Of a stretch of 64,000 nt of DNA, positions 1-8,701 are shown one piece after another. The translations under genes and the position numbers were made by a program. The stretch lies in the NCBI RefSeq assembly GCF_010119935.1, contig NZ_CP048209.1:3847001-3911000 (forward strand), given 5' to 3'. Position 1 is the stretch's first letter. Every line of letters starts with the position of its first letter. Below the pieces are notes generated by a model, which saw only the letters and a program-made list of their open reading frames with translations, did no database searches and was not told where the DNA came from. Source of the stretch: Paenibacillus lycopersici (GTDB lineage Bacteria; Bacillota; Bacilli; Paenibacillales; Paenibacillaceae).

Positions 1-32
1 TCCTCCGGCCGCGCTCTTCGAATGTCCACCAT
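1..32 (-). CDS. N-terminal fragment of a gene leaving the left edge (GNAT-like?)
   Basis: An ATG at 32 on the minus strand is preceded by GGGAG eight bases upstream and opens ten codons, MVDIRRARPE, before the window ends. The IRRARPE opening is common at the first strand of GNAT N-acetyltransferases, so that is a guess at the family. Ten residues cannot prove that the gene is real. It would be transcribed away from the window, downstream of the terminator at 136-160. Confidence 0.3.
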   Translation of the reverse strand, partial: MVDIRRARPE

Positions 33-135
33 GCTCAGCTCTCCCTGTCCCCTATGTTGGCGATTTCCGATCCTATTAACGTCAATCGTATCATGAATAG
101 CCGGAAAGTAGAATGAGAGTACGCGGCGAACCTGG

Positions 136-160
136 CAAAAAGCCGCGATTCACGCGGCTT
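136..160 (-). terminator. Rho-independent terminator of the lplB-ytcP-SBP operon
   Basis: Read on the minus strand: AGCCGCG, loop TGAAT, CGCGGCT, then TTTTT. It lies 47 bases past the stop codon of binding protein 1. Confidence 0.8.
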
Positions 161-206
161 CATGGCAGGCTCGTATGCGAATCAGTCGCATCGAGCCGAT
201 GATGTC

Positions 207-1988
207 CTATTGGAATTTCGCCTTCGTATCGTTGAACGCTTGCATGTACCATGCCCAATATTTGTCCGCGCCGGCATCGTTCAGCTTCTTGATCAGCGCT
301 TCCTGGCGTTTCGCGTAATCCGCGTCGTTCTTGGCATGCAGCACGATATCCGGGATGCCCTTCGTCATCAGATCGTCCAGCTTGGTCTGAATCCGTTTGA
401 TATCATCCGGCGGAGCAGGCATTGCGGCCTGCACGTCCTGCGGCACGACGTCGAGCGTCAGCACTTTGCCTTCGTCCGCGAATTTCTTGTACGCGGCGGC
501 CGGATACGTCACGCCGTAGTGCTCGTCGTAATCCTTGTTCAGCGAATTGACCTTCGTCGCGAACACTTCCGGCGTATTGTACAGGTTCGCAAGGCTTCCA
601 TCGCTCAGTTCCGAGAAGTCGGTCATCCCTTGCTGGTTCGCGAACATGCCGATGCCGGTTTTCTTGTAGGCGTCACCGCCGGATGCGGCGAGCTGCACGA
701 TTTCCGGCTTCATCTGCGGCTTGCCGTCAACCAGATCCCAGTGCACGCCTTGAATGCCGCTCGCGATCAGCCGGGAGCCTTGCTCCGACGTCAGGAAATT
801 GATCAGATCCATGGCGCGCGCCGGATCCTTGGCCTTGGCCGATATCGCCCATGCGCGGTCCGACCAGCCCGCGACCGTAGAGCCGCCTACCCACGCGAAG
901 CCCCAATCGAGCGGAATCGTTACGAACCCGTGATCCGGTCCTTCCTTCAGCAGCTCTGCGTTGACGGCCTGGAACGGCCAGGTCGCCGCGGCGTTAAGCA
1001 GCGTGCCTTGCGATGCTTTCGTCACGATGTCGTTGTACTTGGCCGTGAACGCGTCGGGATCGAGAATGCCTTTCTGCTTCGCTTTGTACAGAAATTCGGA
1101 CGTTTGCCAGAAGCCGCTGTTCGGCACATCCGTATAATTGTTGGCGACCGAGCCGTTGCCGGTAATCATGCCCATGCTGGTGAGGCCCCATGTGCCCCAA
1201 TCGTTCCAGATGGCCGTTCCGTAGACCTTCTTGCCGTCCGCCGTCTTCGGATGCTTCGCGACCATGTCGGCGAGCACGTTCACCATATCGTCGACATTGC
1301 GGATCTCGGGATAGCCGAGCTCCTTGTAATAATCCCAACGGACGTTGAAGCCTGTCTGTTGGTCAAAGCCCCAGCCCGCTTTGCCCACCTGGACGGGAAT
1401 GACGTAGAGCTTGCCCGTGTTGTCGCTCCAGAACTGCTTGCTGTACGAGAGGCTCTTCTCGAACGCCGGCTTCAAGATATCCGGTCCGTTCGATTGCACG
1501 AGATCATCGAGCGGAATGATATTGCCGCCCTGGATCATCTGCGCCAAATATTTGTTCGGCACCTGCATGATGTCGGGCAAGTCGCCGCTCGCCAGCTCGA
1601 CCTTGAACTTCTCTTCGTCGTACGTTTCCAGGTCCATCGTGACGCCGGTTTGTTTCGTGATTTCGTTGTAGACCTCCGTGTTCTCGAAATCCTTCTGCGT
1701 GGCGTTGACCAGCACTTTGTACGTGATCGGTTCTTTCGCCGGCGCCGCGGCATCGTCCGTTCCCGCGCCGTCGTTCGCCGCAGCCGTACCGTTATTCGCC
1801 GTATCGCCATTCGCCGAGCCGCCGTCATTCGTTGCCGTGCCGTTGTTCGTGGATGCCGTGCCGGCGTCGTTCGTCGAAGCCGATTGCGAATTATTCGCCG
1901 CATTATTGCCGCCGCAGCCCGACAGCGCCACGACGGCGGCCGTCCATACGAGCAGCATGCTGCCTTTGAATGCTTTGTTCCGCTTCAT
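207..1988 (-). CDS. ABC transporter extracellular solute-binding lipoprotein (LplA-type), paralog 1
   Basis: This 593-residue lipoprotein should capture an oligosaccharide or sugar outside the membrane and hand it to the two permeases encoded just upstream. A short basic N-terminus and hydrophobic segment end in the lipobox ALSGC (Cys25), followed by a low-complexity Asn/Ala/Thr/Gly linker to about residue 85, typical of Gram-positive lipoproteins. The rest is a family 1 binding fold with conserved blocks such as NVRWDYYKELGYP and GGSTVAGWSDRAWAI. The start is fixed by AGGAGG eight bases before the ATG. It is the last gene of lplB-ytcP-SBP and clearly paralogous to the protein at 4999-6792. 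No ATPase gene is nearby; such CUT1 systems usually borrow a shared MsmX-type ATPase. The substrate cannot be read from sequence. Confidence 0.93.
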   Translation of the reverse strand: MKRNKAFKGSMLLVWTAAVVALSGCGGNNAANNSQSASTNDAGTASTNNGTATNDGGSANGDTANNGTAAANDGAGTDDAAAPAKEPITYKVLVNATQKDFENTEVYNEITKQTGVTMDLETYDEEKFKVELASGDLPDIMQVPNKYLAQMIQGGNIIPLDDLVQSNGPDILKPAFEKSLSYSKQFWSDNTGKLYVIPVQVGKAGWGFDQQTGFNVRWDYYKELGYPEIRNVDDMVNVLADMVAKHPKTADGKKVYGTAIWNDWGTWGLTSMGMITGNGSVANNYTDVPNSGFWQTSEFLYKAKQKGILDPDAFTAKYNDIVTKASQGTLLNAAATWPFQAVNAELLKEGPDHGFVTIPLDWGFAWVGGSTVAGWSDRAWAISAKAKDPARAMDLINFLTSEQGSRLIASGIQGVHWDLVDGKPQMKPEIVQLAASGGDAYKKTGIGMFANQQGMTDFSELSDGSLANLYNTPEVFATKVNSLNKDYDEHYGVTYPAAAYKKFADEGKVLTLDVVPQDVQAAMPAPPDDIKRIQTKLDDLMTKGIPDIVLHAKNDADYAKRQEALIKKLNDAGADKYWAWYMQAFNDTKAKFQ

Positions 1989-2063
1989 GCCATGACCTCC
2001 TGTTTAATGGTCTTGTATATGATGACGGCTTCCAGTCGGAAGCCTTGCATCCGCCGATCGCGC

Positions 2064-2942
2064 CTAGCCTTTGATCGCGCCTAGCATAATGCCTTTGACG
2101 AAATACCGCTGCAGGAACGGATAGACGAGCATGACGGGCAGCGTCACGACCATCGTAATCGTTATGCGGATCGATTCCGGCGAAATCTTGGTCGCGAGGC
2201 CGCGGTTCAAGTCCTGCAGATTGCTGCTGTTGACGATTTGCTGGGCGTCCGTCAAATAGTTGTACAGAATCAATTGCAGCGTCTGCAGGTTGTCGGCGGA
2301 GACGAGAAAATAATTGTCGGTCCATGTGTTCCACTGGCTGACGGAAGCGAAGACGGCAATCGTGGCGATGATCGGCGTCGAGAGCGGGACGATGACGGAC
2401 GTGAAGATTCGGAAATAGCCCGCCCCGTCGATCATCGCCGATTCTTCGAGCGCCTGGGGCAGCTGCTCGATGAACGTTTTCAGCAGAATGACGTAGTAGG
2501 CGACGACGGCGAACGGCAGGATGTAGAGCAGGAAGTTGTTCTTGAGCCCCAGCTCCTTCATCGTGATGTACCATGGAATGAGCCCCGCGTTGAAATACAT
2601 CGTTACGATCAGGAACCGGTAGATGACGGTGCGGCCATACAGCTCGTTCTTCGTCACCGCATAGGCGAACCAGGAGCTGCAGGCAATGGTGACGATCGTG
2701 CCGATCACCGTTCGGAGCACCGAAATAAGGAACGAATGCAGCATATTGTCCAGCCGGAAGATATGCGTGTAATTCACGAACGTCAGCTGCTTCGGCAGCA
2801 GGATCACGCCCTTCAGCGCCTGCTGCGGATCGCTGACGGAATAGATGAAGATGTAGTAGAACGGATAGATGCACAGCAGGGTGAAGATGATCTGTATGCC
2901 GTAGTTAACGATGTCGAACGACAGGTTCGATGACTTGTTCAT
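2064..2942 (-). CDS. Carbohydrate ABC transporter permease, YtcP/LplC type
   Basis: A 292-residue inner-membrane subunit of a CUT1 sugar importer with about six membrane segments. The family hallmark EAA loop is visible near the middle as EQLPQALEESAMIDGAGYF, the contact site for the ATPase. The end VKGIMLGAIKG is characteristic of the YtcP/LplC group. AAAGGAG lies upstream of the ATG, and the gene follows the LplB-type permease by 22 bases, so the two are co-transcribed and would form a heterodimeric channel. Family assignment is firm; substrate is unknown. Confidence 0.93.
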   Translation of the reverse strand: MNKSSNLSFDIVNYGIQIIFTLLCIYPFYYIFIYSVSDPQQALKGVILLPKQLTFVNYTHIFRLDNMLHSFLISVLRTVIGTIVTIACSSWFAYAVTKNELYGRTVIYRFLIVTMYFNAGLIPWYITMKELGLKNNFLLYILPFAVVAYYVILLKTFIEQLPQALEESAMIDGAGYFRIFTSVIVPLSTPIIATIAVFASVSQWNTWTDNYFLVSADNLQTLQLILYNYLTDAQQIVNSSNLQDLNRGLATKISPESIRITITMVVTLPVMLVYPFLQRYFVKGIMLGAIKG

Positions 2943-2964
2943 GCGCGCTCCCGCTCCTTTCCTC

Positions 2965-3906
2965 CTAAAATACCGACTGGCCTCTTACCCGCTTCGATAC
3001 CGCGTTCACCGAGAACAGCAGCACGATGCTGATCAGCGATTTGGCCATGCCGACCGCCGTGCCGAACGATACGTCGCCGGTCGCGATTCCGGTCCGGTAC
3101 ACGTAATAGTCGAGTGTTTCGATTTTGTCGGCCACGAGCGAGTTGTAGAAGACGAAGTTCTGCTCGAAGCTGAACGAGGACAGGAGGTTGGCGACATTGA
3201 GCAGCGTCAGCACGAAGAACGTCGGCATGATGCCCGGAACGGTGATGGCCATGATGCGTTGAAACCGCCCTGCCCCGTCGACTTTCGCCGCGTCGTACAG
3301 CTCCTGGTCGATGCCCGCGATCGCGGCCAGGTAGATGATGCTGCCGAAGCCGAGACCTTTCCAGACCGAGATCGCCGTTTGGAACCACCAGGTCGCGGGC
3401 TGATTGCCGAGCACGTTCGTCGCATCCTCGATCCAATGGAGCTTGAACAAAATTTGGTTGAGCAGACCGCCCGAGGAGAAAATAACCGAGGCCAGCGAGT
3501 AGACGATGATCCAGCTGATGAAATTCGGCAGCGTGGTCAGCGTCTGGACCGTTTTCTTGAACAGCTTGCTTCGCGTCTCGTTCAGCAGAATGGCGAATAT
3601 AACGGCGAGCGGCGAGGTCAGGATCGACAGCATGCTTAAGGCGATCGTGTTGGTGAGCACCCGGATGAGATCGTCCTTGCTGTCGAGCACGAGCCGGAAG
3701 AACTTCAAGCCGACGAACGGCGTCTGCGACAGCGGAATGCCGGGCTTGTAGTCGTAGAAGGCGTACAGCCAGCCGAACAGCGGAATGTAATTGAACACGA
3801 ACACGAGAATCACGAACGGCACTACCATGGCGAACAGGGCTACCCGGCTTGCTTTCAACCTTCGCTTGCGAACCGAAACGGCGGCCGCGCTGGACGGGGC
3901 TTTCAT
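2965..3906 (-). CDS. Carbohydrate ABC transporter permease, LplB type
   Basis: A 313-residue CUT1 permease, partner of the YtcP-type subunit downstream. A basic cytoplasmic N-terminus (VRKRRLKASR) precedes the first membrane helix, which starts near residue 25. The EAA loop reads ELYDAAKVDGAGRFQRI, and the protein ends SVNAVSKRVRGQSVF as LplB proteins do. GGAG lies nine bases before the ATG. It heads the three-gene operon lplB-ytcP-SBP. A possible -10 hexamer TATACT (3952-3957, minus strand) lies upstream, but no convincing -35 was found. Confidence 0.93.
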   Translation of the reverse strand: MKAPSSAAAVSVRKRRLKASRVALFAMVVPFVILVFVFNYIPLFGWLYAFYDYKPGIPLSQTPFVGLKFFRLVLDSKDDLIRVLTNTIALSMLSILTSPLAVIFAILLNETRSKLFKKTVQTLTTLPNFISWIIVYSLASVIFSSGGLLNQILFKLHWIEDATNVLGNQPATWWFQTAISVWKGLGFGSIIYLAAIAGIDQELYDAAKVDGAGRFQRIMAITVPGIMPTFFVLTLLNVANLLSSFSFEQNFVFYNSLVADKIETLDYYVYRTGIATGDVSFGTAVGMAKSLISIVLLFSVNAVSKRVRGQSVF

Positions 3907-4021
3907 CGTCGATCACTCCATCATCCAATCTGGATTGCTTTGCTGACTTGAGTATAAGGGATCGCAGGCGAAGGAAATATGGAGTAATCTACGATATTTG
4001 GACTGAAATGCAGGTGTATGG

Positions 4022-4378
4022 CTAGGGGTGCTGGAGGAGTTGAGGCGCGAGGTGCGGTGGGGTGGTGCTGGGTGCAGTGCTGGGGGTGCGGAGGCTGTGA
4101 GGCAAGGCGGGGTGATGCGGGGGGCGCTGAGGTGCGAGGTGCGGCGGGGTGACGCCGGGCGCTGCGGGCGCGAAGCAGGGCGAGGTGGCGCCAGGTGCGC
4201 TGAGGTGCGAGTCGCGGCTGGCTGGCGACGGGTGCGTCGAGGCTGCGAGTCGCGGCGGGCTGGCGACGGGTGCGTCGAGGCTGCGAGGCGTAGCGGGTTC
4301 GCTCCGATGCACTGTTGGCGCGAGGTACGGCAGGCTGGCGCCGGGCGCTGGGCGTTGGGGGCGCGAGGCGCAGCGGAT
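4022..4378. repeat. G-rich low-complexity region with 38-bp tandem repeat
   Basis: The plus strand is strongly G-rich with almost no A/T runs. Two near-perfect copies of a 38-bp unit beginning TGCGAGTCGCGG start at 4206 and 4244, and a third partial copy starts at 4282. The motif GCGCTGAGGTGCGAG recurs near 4125 and 4197. Runs of three to six G near 4055-4125 could form G-quadruplexes. Several overlapping open frames cross it on both strands, but they are His/Arg/Ala/Pro-rich and look like by-products of composition. Confidence 0.75.
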
Positions 4379-4379
4379 T

Positions 4380-4650
4380 CAGCAACTTTTTCATTTTTTA
4401 TACCAGGGATAATGCTCAGAAAGTTGCTCAAATGTCAGCTTTTTCATCCATAATATAGTGATATTGCTTAGAAAGCTGCTCTGATGGCAGCTTTTCAAGT
4501 CGTGAACAAGCGATCTCATATGAAAAGTTGCCTTAGCGGCAGCTTTTTCTATCTCGAGCCAACAACTTCTCTCTAAAAGCTGCTCAACAGCAGCTTTTTA
4601 AGCCTCAGGCCCGGGATTTCACACAAAAAGCTGCCCACTGGCAGCTTTTT
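4380..4650. repeat. Array of five diverged hairpin units with about 52-bp spacing
   Basis: Left arms of the type AAAG(C/T)TGC begin at 4420, 4472, 4524, 4576 and 4627, so successive spacings are 52, 52, 52 and 51. Each is followed by a right arm ending in CAGCTTTT. An orphan right arm, GCAACTTTTT, sits about one period earlier at 4382. Arms are conserved while loops and linkers are unrelated between units. Two left arms carry T for C (AAAGTTGC), which still pairs as U-G in plus-strand RNA. This is the same hairpin as in the array at 24.6-25.7 kb. Confidence 0.9.
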
Positions 4651-4660
4651 CAACCTCAGC

Positions 4661-4998
4661 CTCGTGCCACCTCCCCCACCACACAGCCACAGGCCGCCGC
4701 TCAGGGTCGGCCAAACTGCCATCATCTAACGCTTGGAGCCTACGTAAGGACAAGCAAATAAGCCGCACTCCCACAACATGTGGAAGCGCGGCCCCAAGCA
4801 CCAAGCGCCAAGTCCCGGCTTCAAATCTGTAACTGCACCAGTGATACACACTTGATTTTCGATCTCTCTGCTCTATCGCCCGCCCCTACTCAATCTCGCA
4901 CCACTATCCTAGCTACTAGCTACTATCCTGGCTGCCAGACGCCCTGCCCTACGATCCGCTACGCCATTTCGCTCCAATTGCCCCCTTACAGCCACCGG
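4661..4998. other. Gene-free spacer, C-rich
   Basis: No supportable gene. The plus strand is C-rich, opposite in skew to 4022-4378. A short duplication (CTAGCTACTAGCTACTATCCTGG, near 4910) is the only structure seen. No terminator was recognised for the binding-protein gene ending at 4999. Confidence 0.5.
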
Positions 4999-6792
4999 TC
5001 AACCGCGCCCCATCTTCGCCTTCGTCTCCTCGAAGGCTCGCTTGAACCATGCGAAATACCGGTCGGCTCCGGCATCGACCAGCTGGTCGATCAGCTTCTG
5101 CTCGTTGACCGCGAACTCCGCGTCATTCGCCGAACCGAGCACGACGACCGGCATGCCCTTCATGAGCAGCTCATCCAGCTTGCTCTGAATGCGGATGATG
5201 TCGTCCGGCTTGGGCGGCATCGCGTTCAAGATATCCTGCGGCACTTGGTCGAGCGTCTTCACCTTCCCTTGCTCGACGAGCCGCTTATACGCCTCCGCCG
5301 GATAGGTAACGCCGTAATGCCGGTCATAGTCCTCGTAGAGCGAGTTCATCTTGGCCTTGTACATCTCGGGCGATTCGAACAGGTTCACGATGCCGCCGTC
5401 GTTCGTGACGACATGATCCGTGAAGCCTTGCTGGTTCGCGAACATGCCGATTCCCGTCCGCTTCCAGCTATCGCCGCCTTCGGCCGCGAGCGCCGCGGTT
5501 TCCGGCTTCATCTGCGGGACGCCGTCGGCATAGTCCCAGTGCCGTCCTTGAATGCCGCTGGCGATCAAGCGCGAGCCTTGCTCGGAGACGAGGAAGTTAA
5601 TGAGCGCCATCGCCCGCCCGGGATCCTTGCAATTGCTGGTGATCGCCCATGCGCGATCGCTCCAGCCCGCGACCGTGCTCCCGCCGACGTTCGTAAATCC
5701 CCAGTCGAGCGGAAGGGTCACGAAGCCCTTATCCGGCCCTTGCCGGAGCAGCTCCGCATTGACATAAGCGAACGGCCATGTCGCGAACGCGGAGAGCAGC
5801 GTGCCCTTCGAAGCCTCCGCCACGATATCGTTGTATTTCGCGGTGAAAGCATCCGGATCGAGGATGCCGCGCTGCTGCGCCAGATAGAGAAACCGGGCCA
5901 TGTCCCATACCGCACTGTGATCGGGATCGGTATAATCGTTGACGAGCTGCCCGGTATTGACGTCGTACACGCCGCCCCCGGTAATCAACCCGATGCTGCG
6001 GATGCTCCAGGTTCCCCAGTCGTTCCACATGCTTACGCCATACGTCTTGCTGCCGTCCTCCGTCTCGGGATGCCGCTGAACCATCTCGGCAATCACGTTC
6101 ACCATGTCGTCGATGCTCCGAATCCGCGGATAACCGAGCTCCTTGTAATAATCCCAACGGACGTTCAAGCCCGTCTCCTGCTGGAAGCCGAAGCCGCTGC
6201 TGCCGACCTGCACCGGAACCATGTACAGCTTGTTCTTGCCGTCGCTCCAGAAGCGCCGGATATAATCCAGGCTCCGCGCGAGGACCGGTTGCGCGATGTC
6301 GGGTCCGTATGCCTTCACCAAGTCGTCGAGCGGAAGGATGTTATTGCCTTCGATCAATTCCTTGATGTTCTTGTTCGGAACCTGGATAATGTCCGGCAGA
6401 TTCCCGCCCGCGAGCTCGACCTTGAATTTCTGCTCGTCGTAGGTTTGGATATCCATTGTAACGCCGGTCATGCGCGTGATTTCGTCATAGACTTCCGTGC
6501 TCTCGAAATCTTTGCCCGTGCTGTTAAGCTCTACTTTCAACGTAATCGGCTTCTGCGCCGCCGTGCCGGCAATGGAGCTATCGGCTTCTGCTTTGCCGCT
6601 GCTGCCCAGATCGGCGGCCTGCCCGCCGACCGTGTCGGCCAACCGAGCCGCTCCCTTCTCTGCCGAACCGCTGCCGCCGCTTCCGAAATCCCCGGCACCG
6701 CCGCCGGCGCCGGAGCAGCCGCCCAATGCCGCTGCCAGTATAGCCGCAATGCCCAACGTTACAGCCCGGCGAATCGTCGCTCTTCCATTCAT
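4999..6792 (-). CDS. ABC transporter extracellular solute-binding lipoprotein, paralog 2
   Basis: A 597-residue lipoprotein with signal peptide and lipobox LGGC (Cys26), then a Gly/Ser-rich linker and a family 1 binding fold. It shares long blocks with the protein at 207-1988 (for example NVRWDYYKELGYP, ILDPDAFTAKYND and GGSTVAGWSDRAWAI), so the two arose by duplication. It lies 75 bases after the histidine kinase gene on the same strand and is probably part of its operon, while the permeases it would need are beyond the 1.1-kb repeat-filled gap. It may feed the same permease pair with a different ligand, or act as a sensing partner of the kinase; both are inference. Confidence 0.93.
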   Translation of the reverse strand: MNGRATIRRAVTLGIAAILAAALGGCSGAGGGAGDFGSGGSGSAEKGAARLADTVGGQAADLGSSGKAEADSSIAGTAAQKPITLKVELNSTGKDFESTEVYDEITRMTGVTMDIQTYDEQKFKVELAGGNLPDIIQVPNKNIKELIEGNNILPLDDLVKAYGPDIAQPVLARSLDYIRRFWSDGKNKLYMVPVQVGSSGFGFQQETGLNVRWDYYKELGYPRIRSIDDMVNVIAEMVQRHPETEDGSKTYGVSMWNDWGTWSIRSIGLITGGGVYDVNTGQLVNDYTDPDHSAVWDMARFLYLAQQRGILDPDAFTAKYNDIVAEASKGTLLSAFATWPFAYVNAELLRQGPDKGFVTLPLDWGFTNVGGSTVAGWSDRAWAITSNCKDPGRAMALINFLVSEQGSRLIASGIQGRHWDYADGVPQMKPETAALAAEGGDSWKRTGIGMFANQQGFTDHVVTNDGGIVNLFESPEMYKAKMNSLYEDYDRHYGVTYPAEAYKRLVEQGKVKTLDQVPQDILNAMPPKPDDIIRIQSKLDELLMKGMPVVVLGSANDAEFAVNEQKLIDQLVDAGADRYFAWFKRAFEETKAKMGRG

Positions 6793-6867
6793 CCGCTTGC
6801 CCCCTGTTTGCTTCGGTCATCGTTCCGCGGTCGAGACTAGGCATCGACCGGCGTCGAAGCGCCGCCT

Positions 6868-8700
6868 TCATGCCGGCTGATTCGCCGCCGCGCCGGGAAT
6901 GTTCGGAATTCGCATGATCACGCTCGTATCGGCATGCTCCGTGCTCTGCACCCGAATGCCGTACTGCTCGCCGTAATGCAGACGAATCCGCTTATGCACG
7001 TTATACAAGCCGATGCCCTTGGACGTCTGCTCGCCGGCGTCCGTCAGGCGAAACTTGGCGTTCAGCTCCTCGACCTTCTCCGGCGCCATGCCTCCGCATG
7101 TATCGAAGACGACGATCGTCAGATCGCCGCCGGCTTCCTCCGCGGACAAGCGAATCAGTCCTTTACGGCTCTCGCCGTGTATGATCGCGTTCTCCACGGA
7201 CGGCTGGATCATGAACCGGAGCGTCCGGCACGACAACAACCGATCGGGCACGTCGATTTCGAAACGGATCTCGTCCCCGTACCGATAGTTCATGATGTTC
7301 ACATAATGCTTGACCCATTCGATCTCTTCGCGGATCGACCACATCGGCGACGGATCGTAATAGATCGGCCGCAGCATGCTGCCGAGGCTCGTCATGCACG
7401 CCATAATGTTCGGCGCGTCGGCGACAGCCGCCATCCACTTCACCGTATTGAGCGTATTGAACAGAAAATGCGGATTGATCTGCGCTTGCAGCGCCTCCAT
7501 CTCCAGCTGCCGTTTCTGCTTCTCCGCCTCCTCGTTCTGCTGCATCAGCTCCAGGATGCCCGTCGACATGCTGTTGAACTGGGCGATCAGCTGGCCGATT
7601 TCCTTATTCGACGCCTGTTCCAGCGTGAGGCCGATTTTGCCGCGCCCGACATGCTTCATCCCTTTCACGAGCAGCTGGAGCGATTTCATGATCCGGTTCA
7701 TCCACAGCGAGGAGAAAATAACGATCAGCAGCAGCGACAGCAGGAACACGGCGGCGATGAACCGCTGGATCGCGACGACGTCCCTCGTAAAATGCGCCGT
7801 CGGCACTTCGTTCACGAACAGCCACCCGGTATCCGCCATCCGGTAATAGATGACCTGCTCGGGCGTGCCGCCGCGGCTGGACGAGAAGCTGCCGAAGCGG
7901 CGGTCCGCGGCGATGTCGCCGTTAAACCGGTACGCTTCGCCGATCGTGTCCGTCAGCGTGCTGGAAATGATGGTGCCGGCTCCGTCTACGATGGTGAGCG
8001 AGCCGTCAGGCGAGCTTTGCAGGCTGCCGTAGCTGGATTGGAAATACCGCTCGTTGACGTTGAACACGAGTATCGCGTTCATCCGGCTGCCGCCGATCCA
8101 GCGAATGCCGCGCAGCGAGGAGATCAGATGCGCGTTCGTCAAGCCGACCGGAATCGCGGAACGCATGAAATCGATCGTCGTCATGCCGCCCTGCCAGATC
8201 GGCTGCGGGAAGCTGGCCTTCGCTTTGGCGTACAACGGCGTACCGTAGAACGGATACTGCTTGCCGAGCGTGTTCGTGGATTGATTTTGCGCCAGCGTCC
8301 CTCCGATCACGCTGCCGTTGTCGCCGAAGATATAGATGGAATCGAGGTAATCGTAGTTCGTCAAATATTGAATGATTCGCTCCGTGATGTCCCGCTCCAG
8401 CCCGATGAACTCCAGGTTGGTCGGCTTGGCATTCTGCAGGAAAGCCTGCACCTTCGTCTCGAGCAGGAACGTGTTCGACAGCTTATCGACCTCCCGCAGC
8501 AATGTAAGCGTATTCAATTCAATCTGGCGAAATTGCGCCATCGTCGTCTCCTGCGTCTTGTTCCTGAACAGCGCCAATGTCTTCGTGTAGCTGTAGTAAG
8601 AGCTGATTGCAAGCACGAGCAGCGTAACGGCCATGAACGATAGAATGAGCTGTGCCTTCAGCGAAAATCCCGCAAGCCGCCATCTCCCTCTGCGCGCCAT
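6868..8700 (-). CDS. Sensor histidine kinase, YesM family
   Basis: A 610-residue membrane kinase that should phosphorylate the response regulator encoded immediately upstream. Order: membrane helix about 16-37, a long extracytoplasmic sensor domain to about 305, a second helix about 313-335, HAMP-like linker to about 390, then the His_kinase module with QINPHFLFNTLN (phosphorylated His411), N-box QPSVENAIIHG around 499-509, DTCGGM about 533-538 and GIGLYNV about 562-568. The start lies just after the stop of the regulator gene (one base between), with GGGAG 12 bases upstream, indicating coupled expression. YesM-type kinases usually control adjacent sugar uptake genes, which fits the binding protein downstream. 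Confidence 0.95.
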   Translation of the reverse strand: MARRGRWRLAGFSLKAQLILSFMAVTLLVLAISSYYSYTKTLALFRNKTQETTMAQFRQIELNTLTLLREVDKLSNTFLLETKVQAFLQNAKPTNLEFIGLERDITERIIQYLTNYDYLDSIYIFGDNGSVIGGTLAQNQSTNTLGKQYPFYGTPLYAKAKASFPQPIWQGGMTTIDFMRSAIPVGLTNAHLISSLRGIRWIGGSRMNAILVFNVNERYFQSSYGSLQSSPDGSLTIVDGAGTIISSTLTDTIGEAYRFNGDIAADRRFGSFSSSRGGTPEQVIYYRMADTGWLFVNEVPTAHFTRDVVAIQRFIAAVFLLSLLLIVIFSSLWMNRIMKSLQLLVKGMKHVGRGKIGLTLEQASNKEIGQLIAQFNSMSTGILELMQQNEEAEKQKRQLEMEALQAQINPHFLFNTLNTVKWMAAVADAPNIMACMTSLGSMLRPIYYDPSPMWSIREEIEWVKHYVNIMNYRYGDEIRFEIDVPDRLLSCRTLRFMIQPSVENAIIHGESRKGLIRLSAEEAGGDLTIVVFDTCGGMAPEKVEELNAKFRLTDAGEQTSKGIGLYNVHKRIRLHYGEQYGIRVQSTEHADTSVIMRIPNIPGAAANQPA

Positions 8701-8701
8701 C

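Noticed and set aside
162-2084. Long open frames opposite real genes (also at 4780-6840, 6934-8643, 8633-10432, 45145-46716 and 53631-55775)
   Set aside because: They lie antisense to genes with clear families, are rich in Arg/His/Asp/Val as expected from GC-rich codon use read backwards, and lack ribosome sites and recognisable domains.
4022-4453. Overlapping open frames in the G-rich block
   Set aside because: Pro/Ala/Arg/His-rich low-complexity translations on one strand and Gly/Arg on the other; explained by base composition and repeats.
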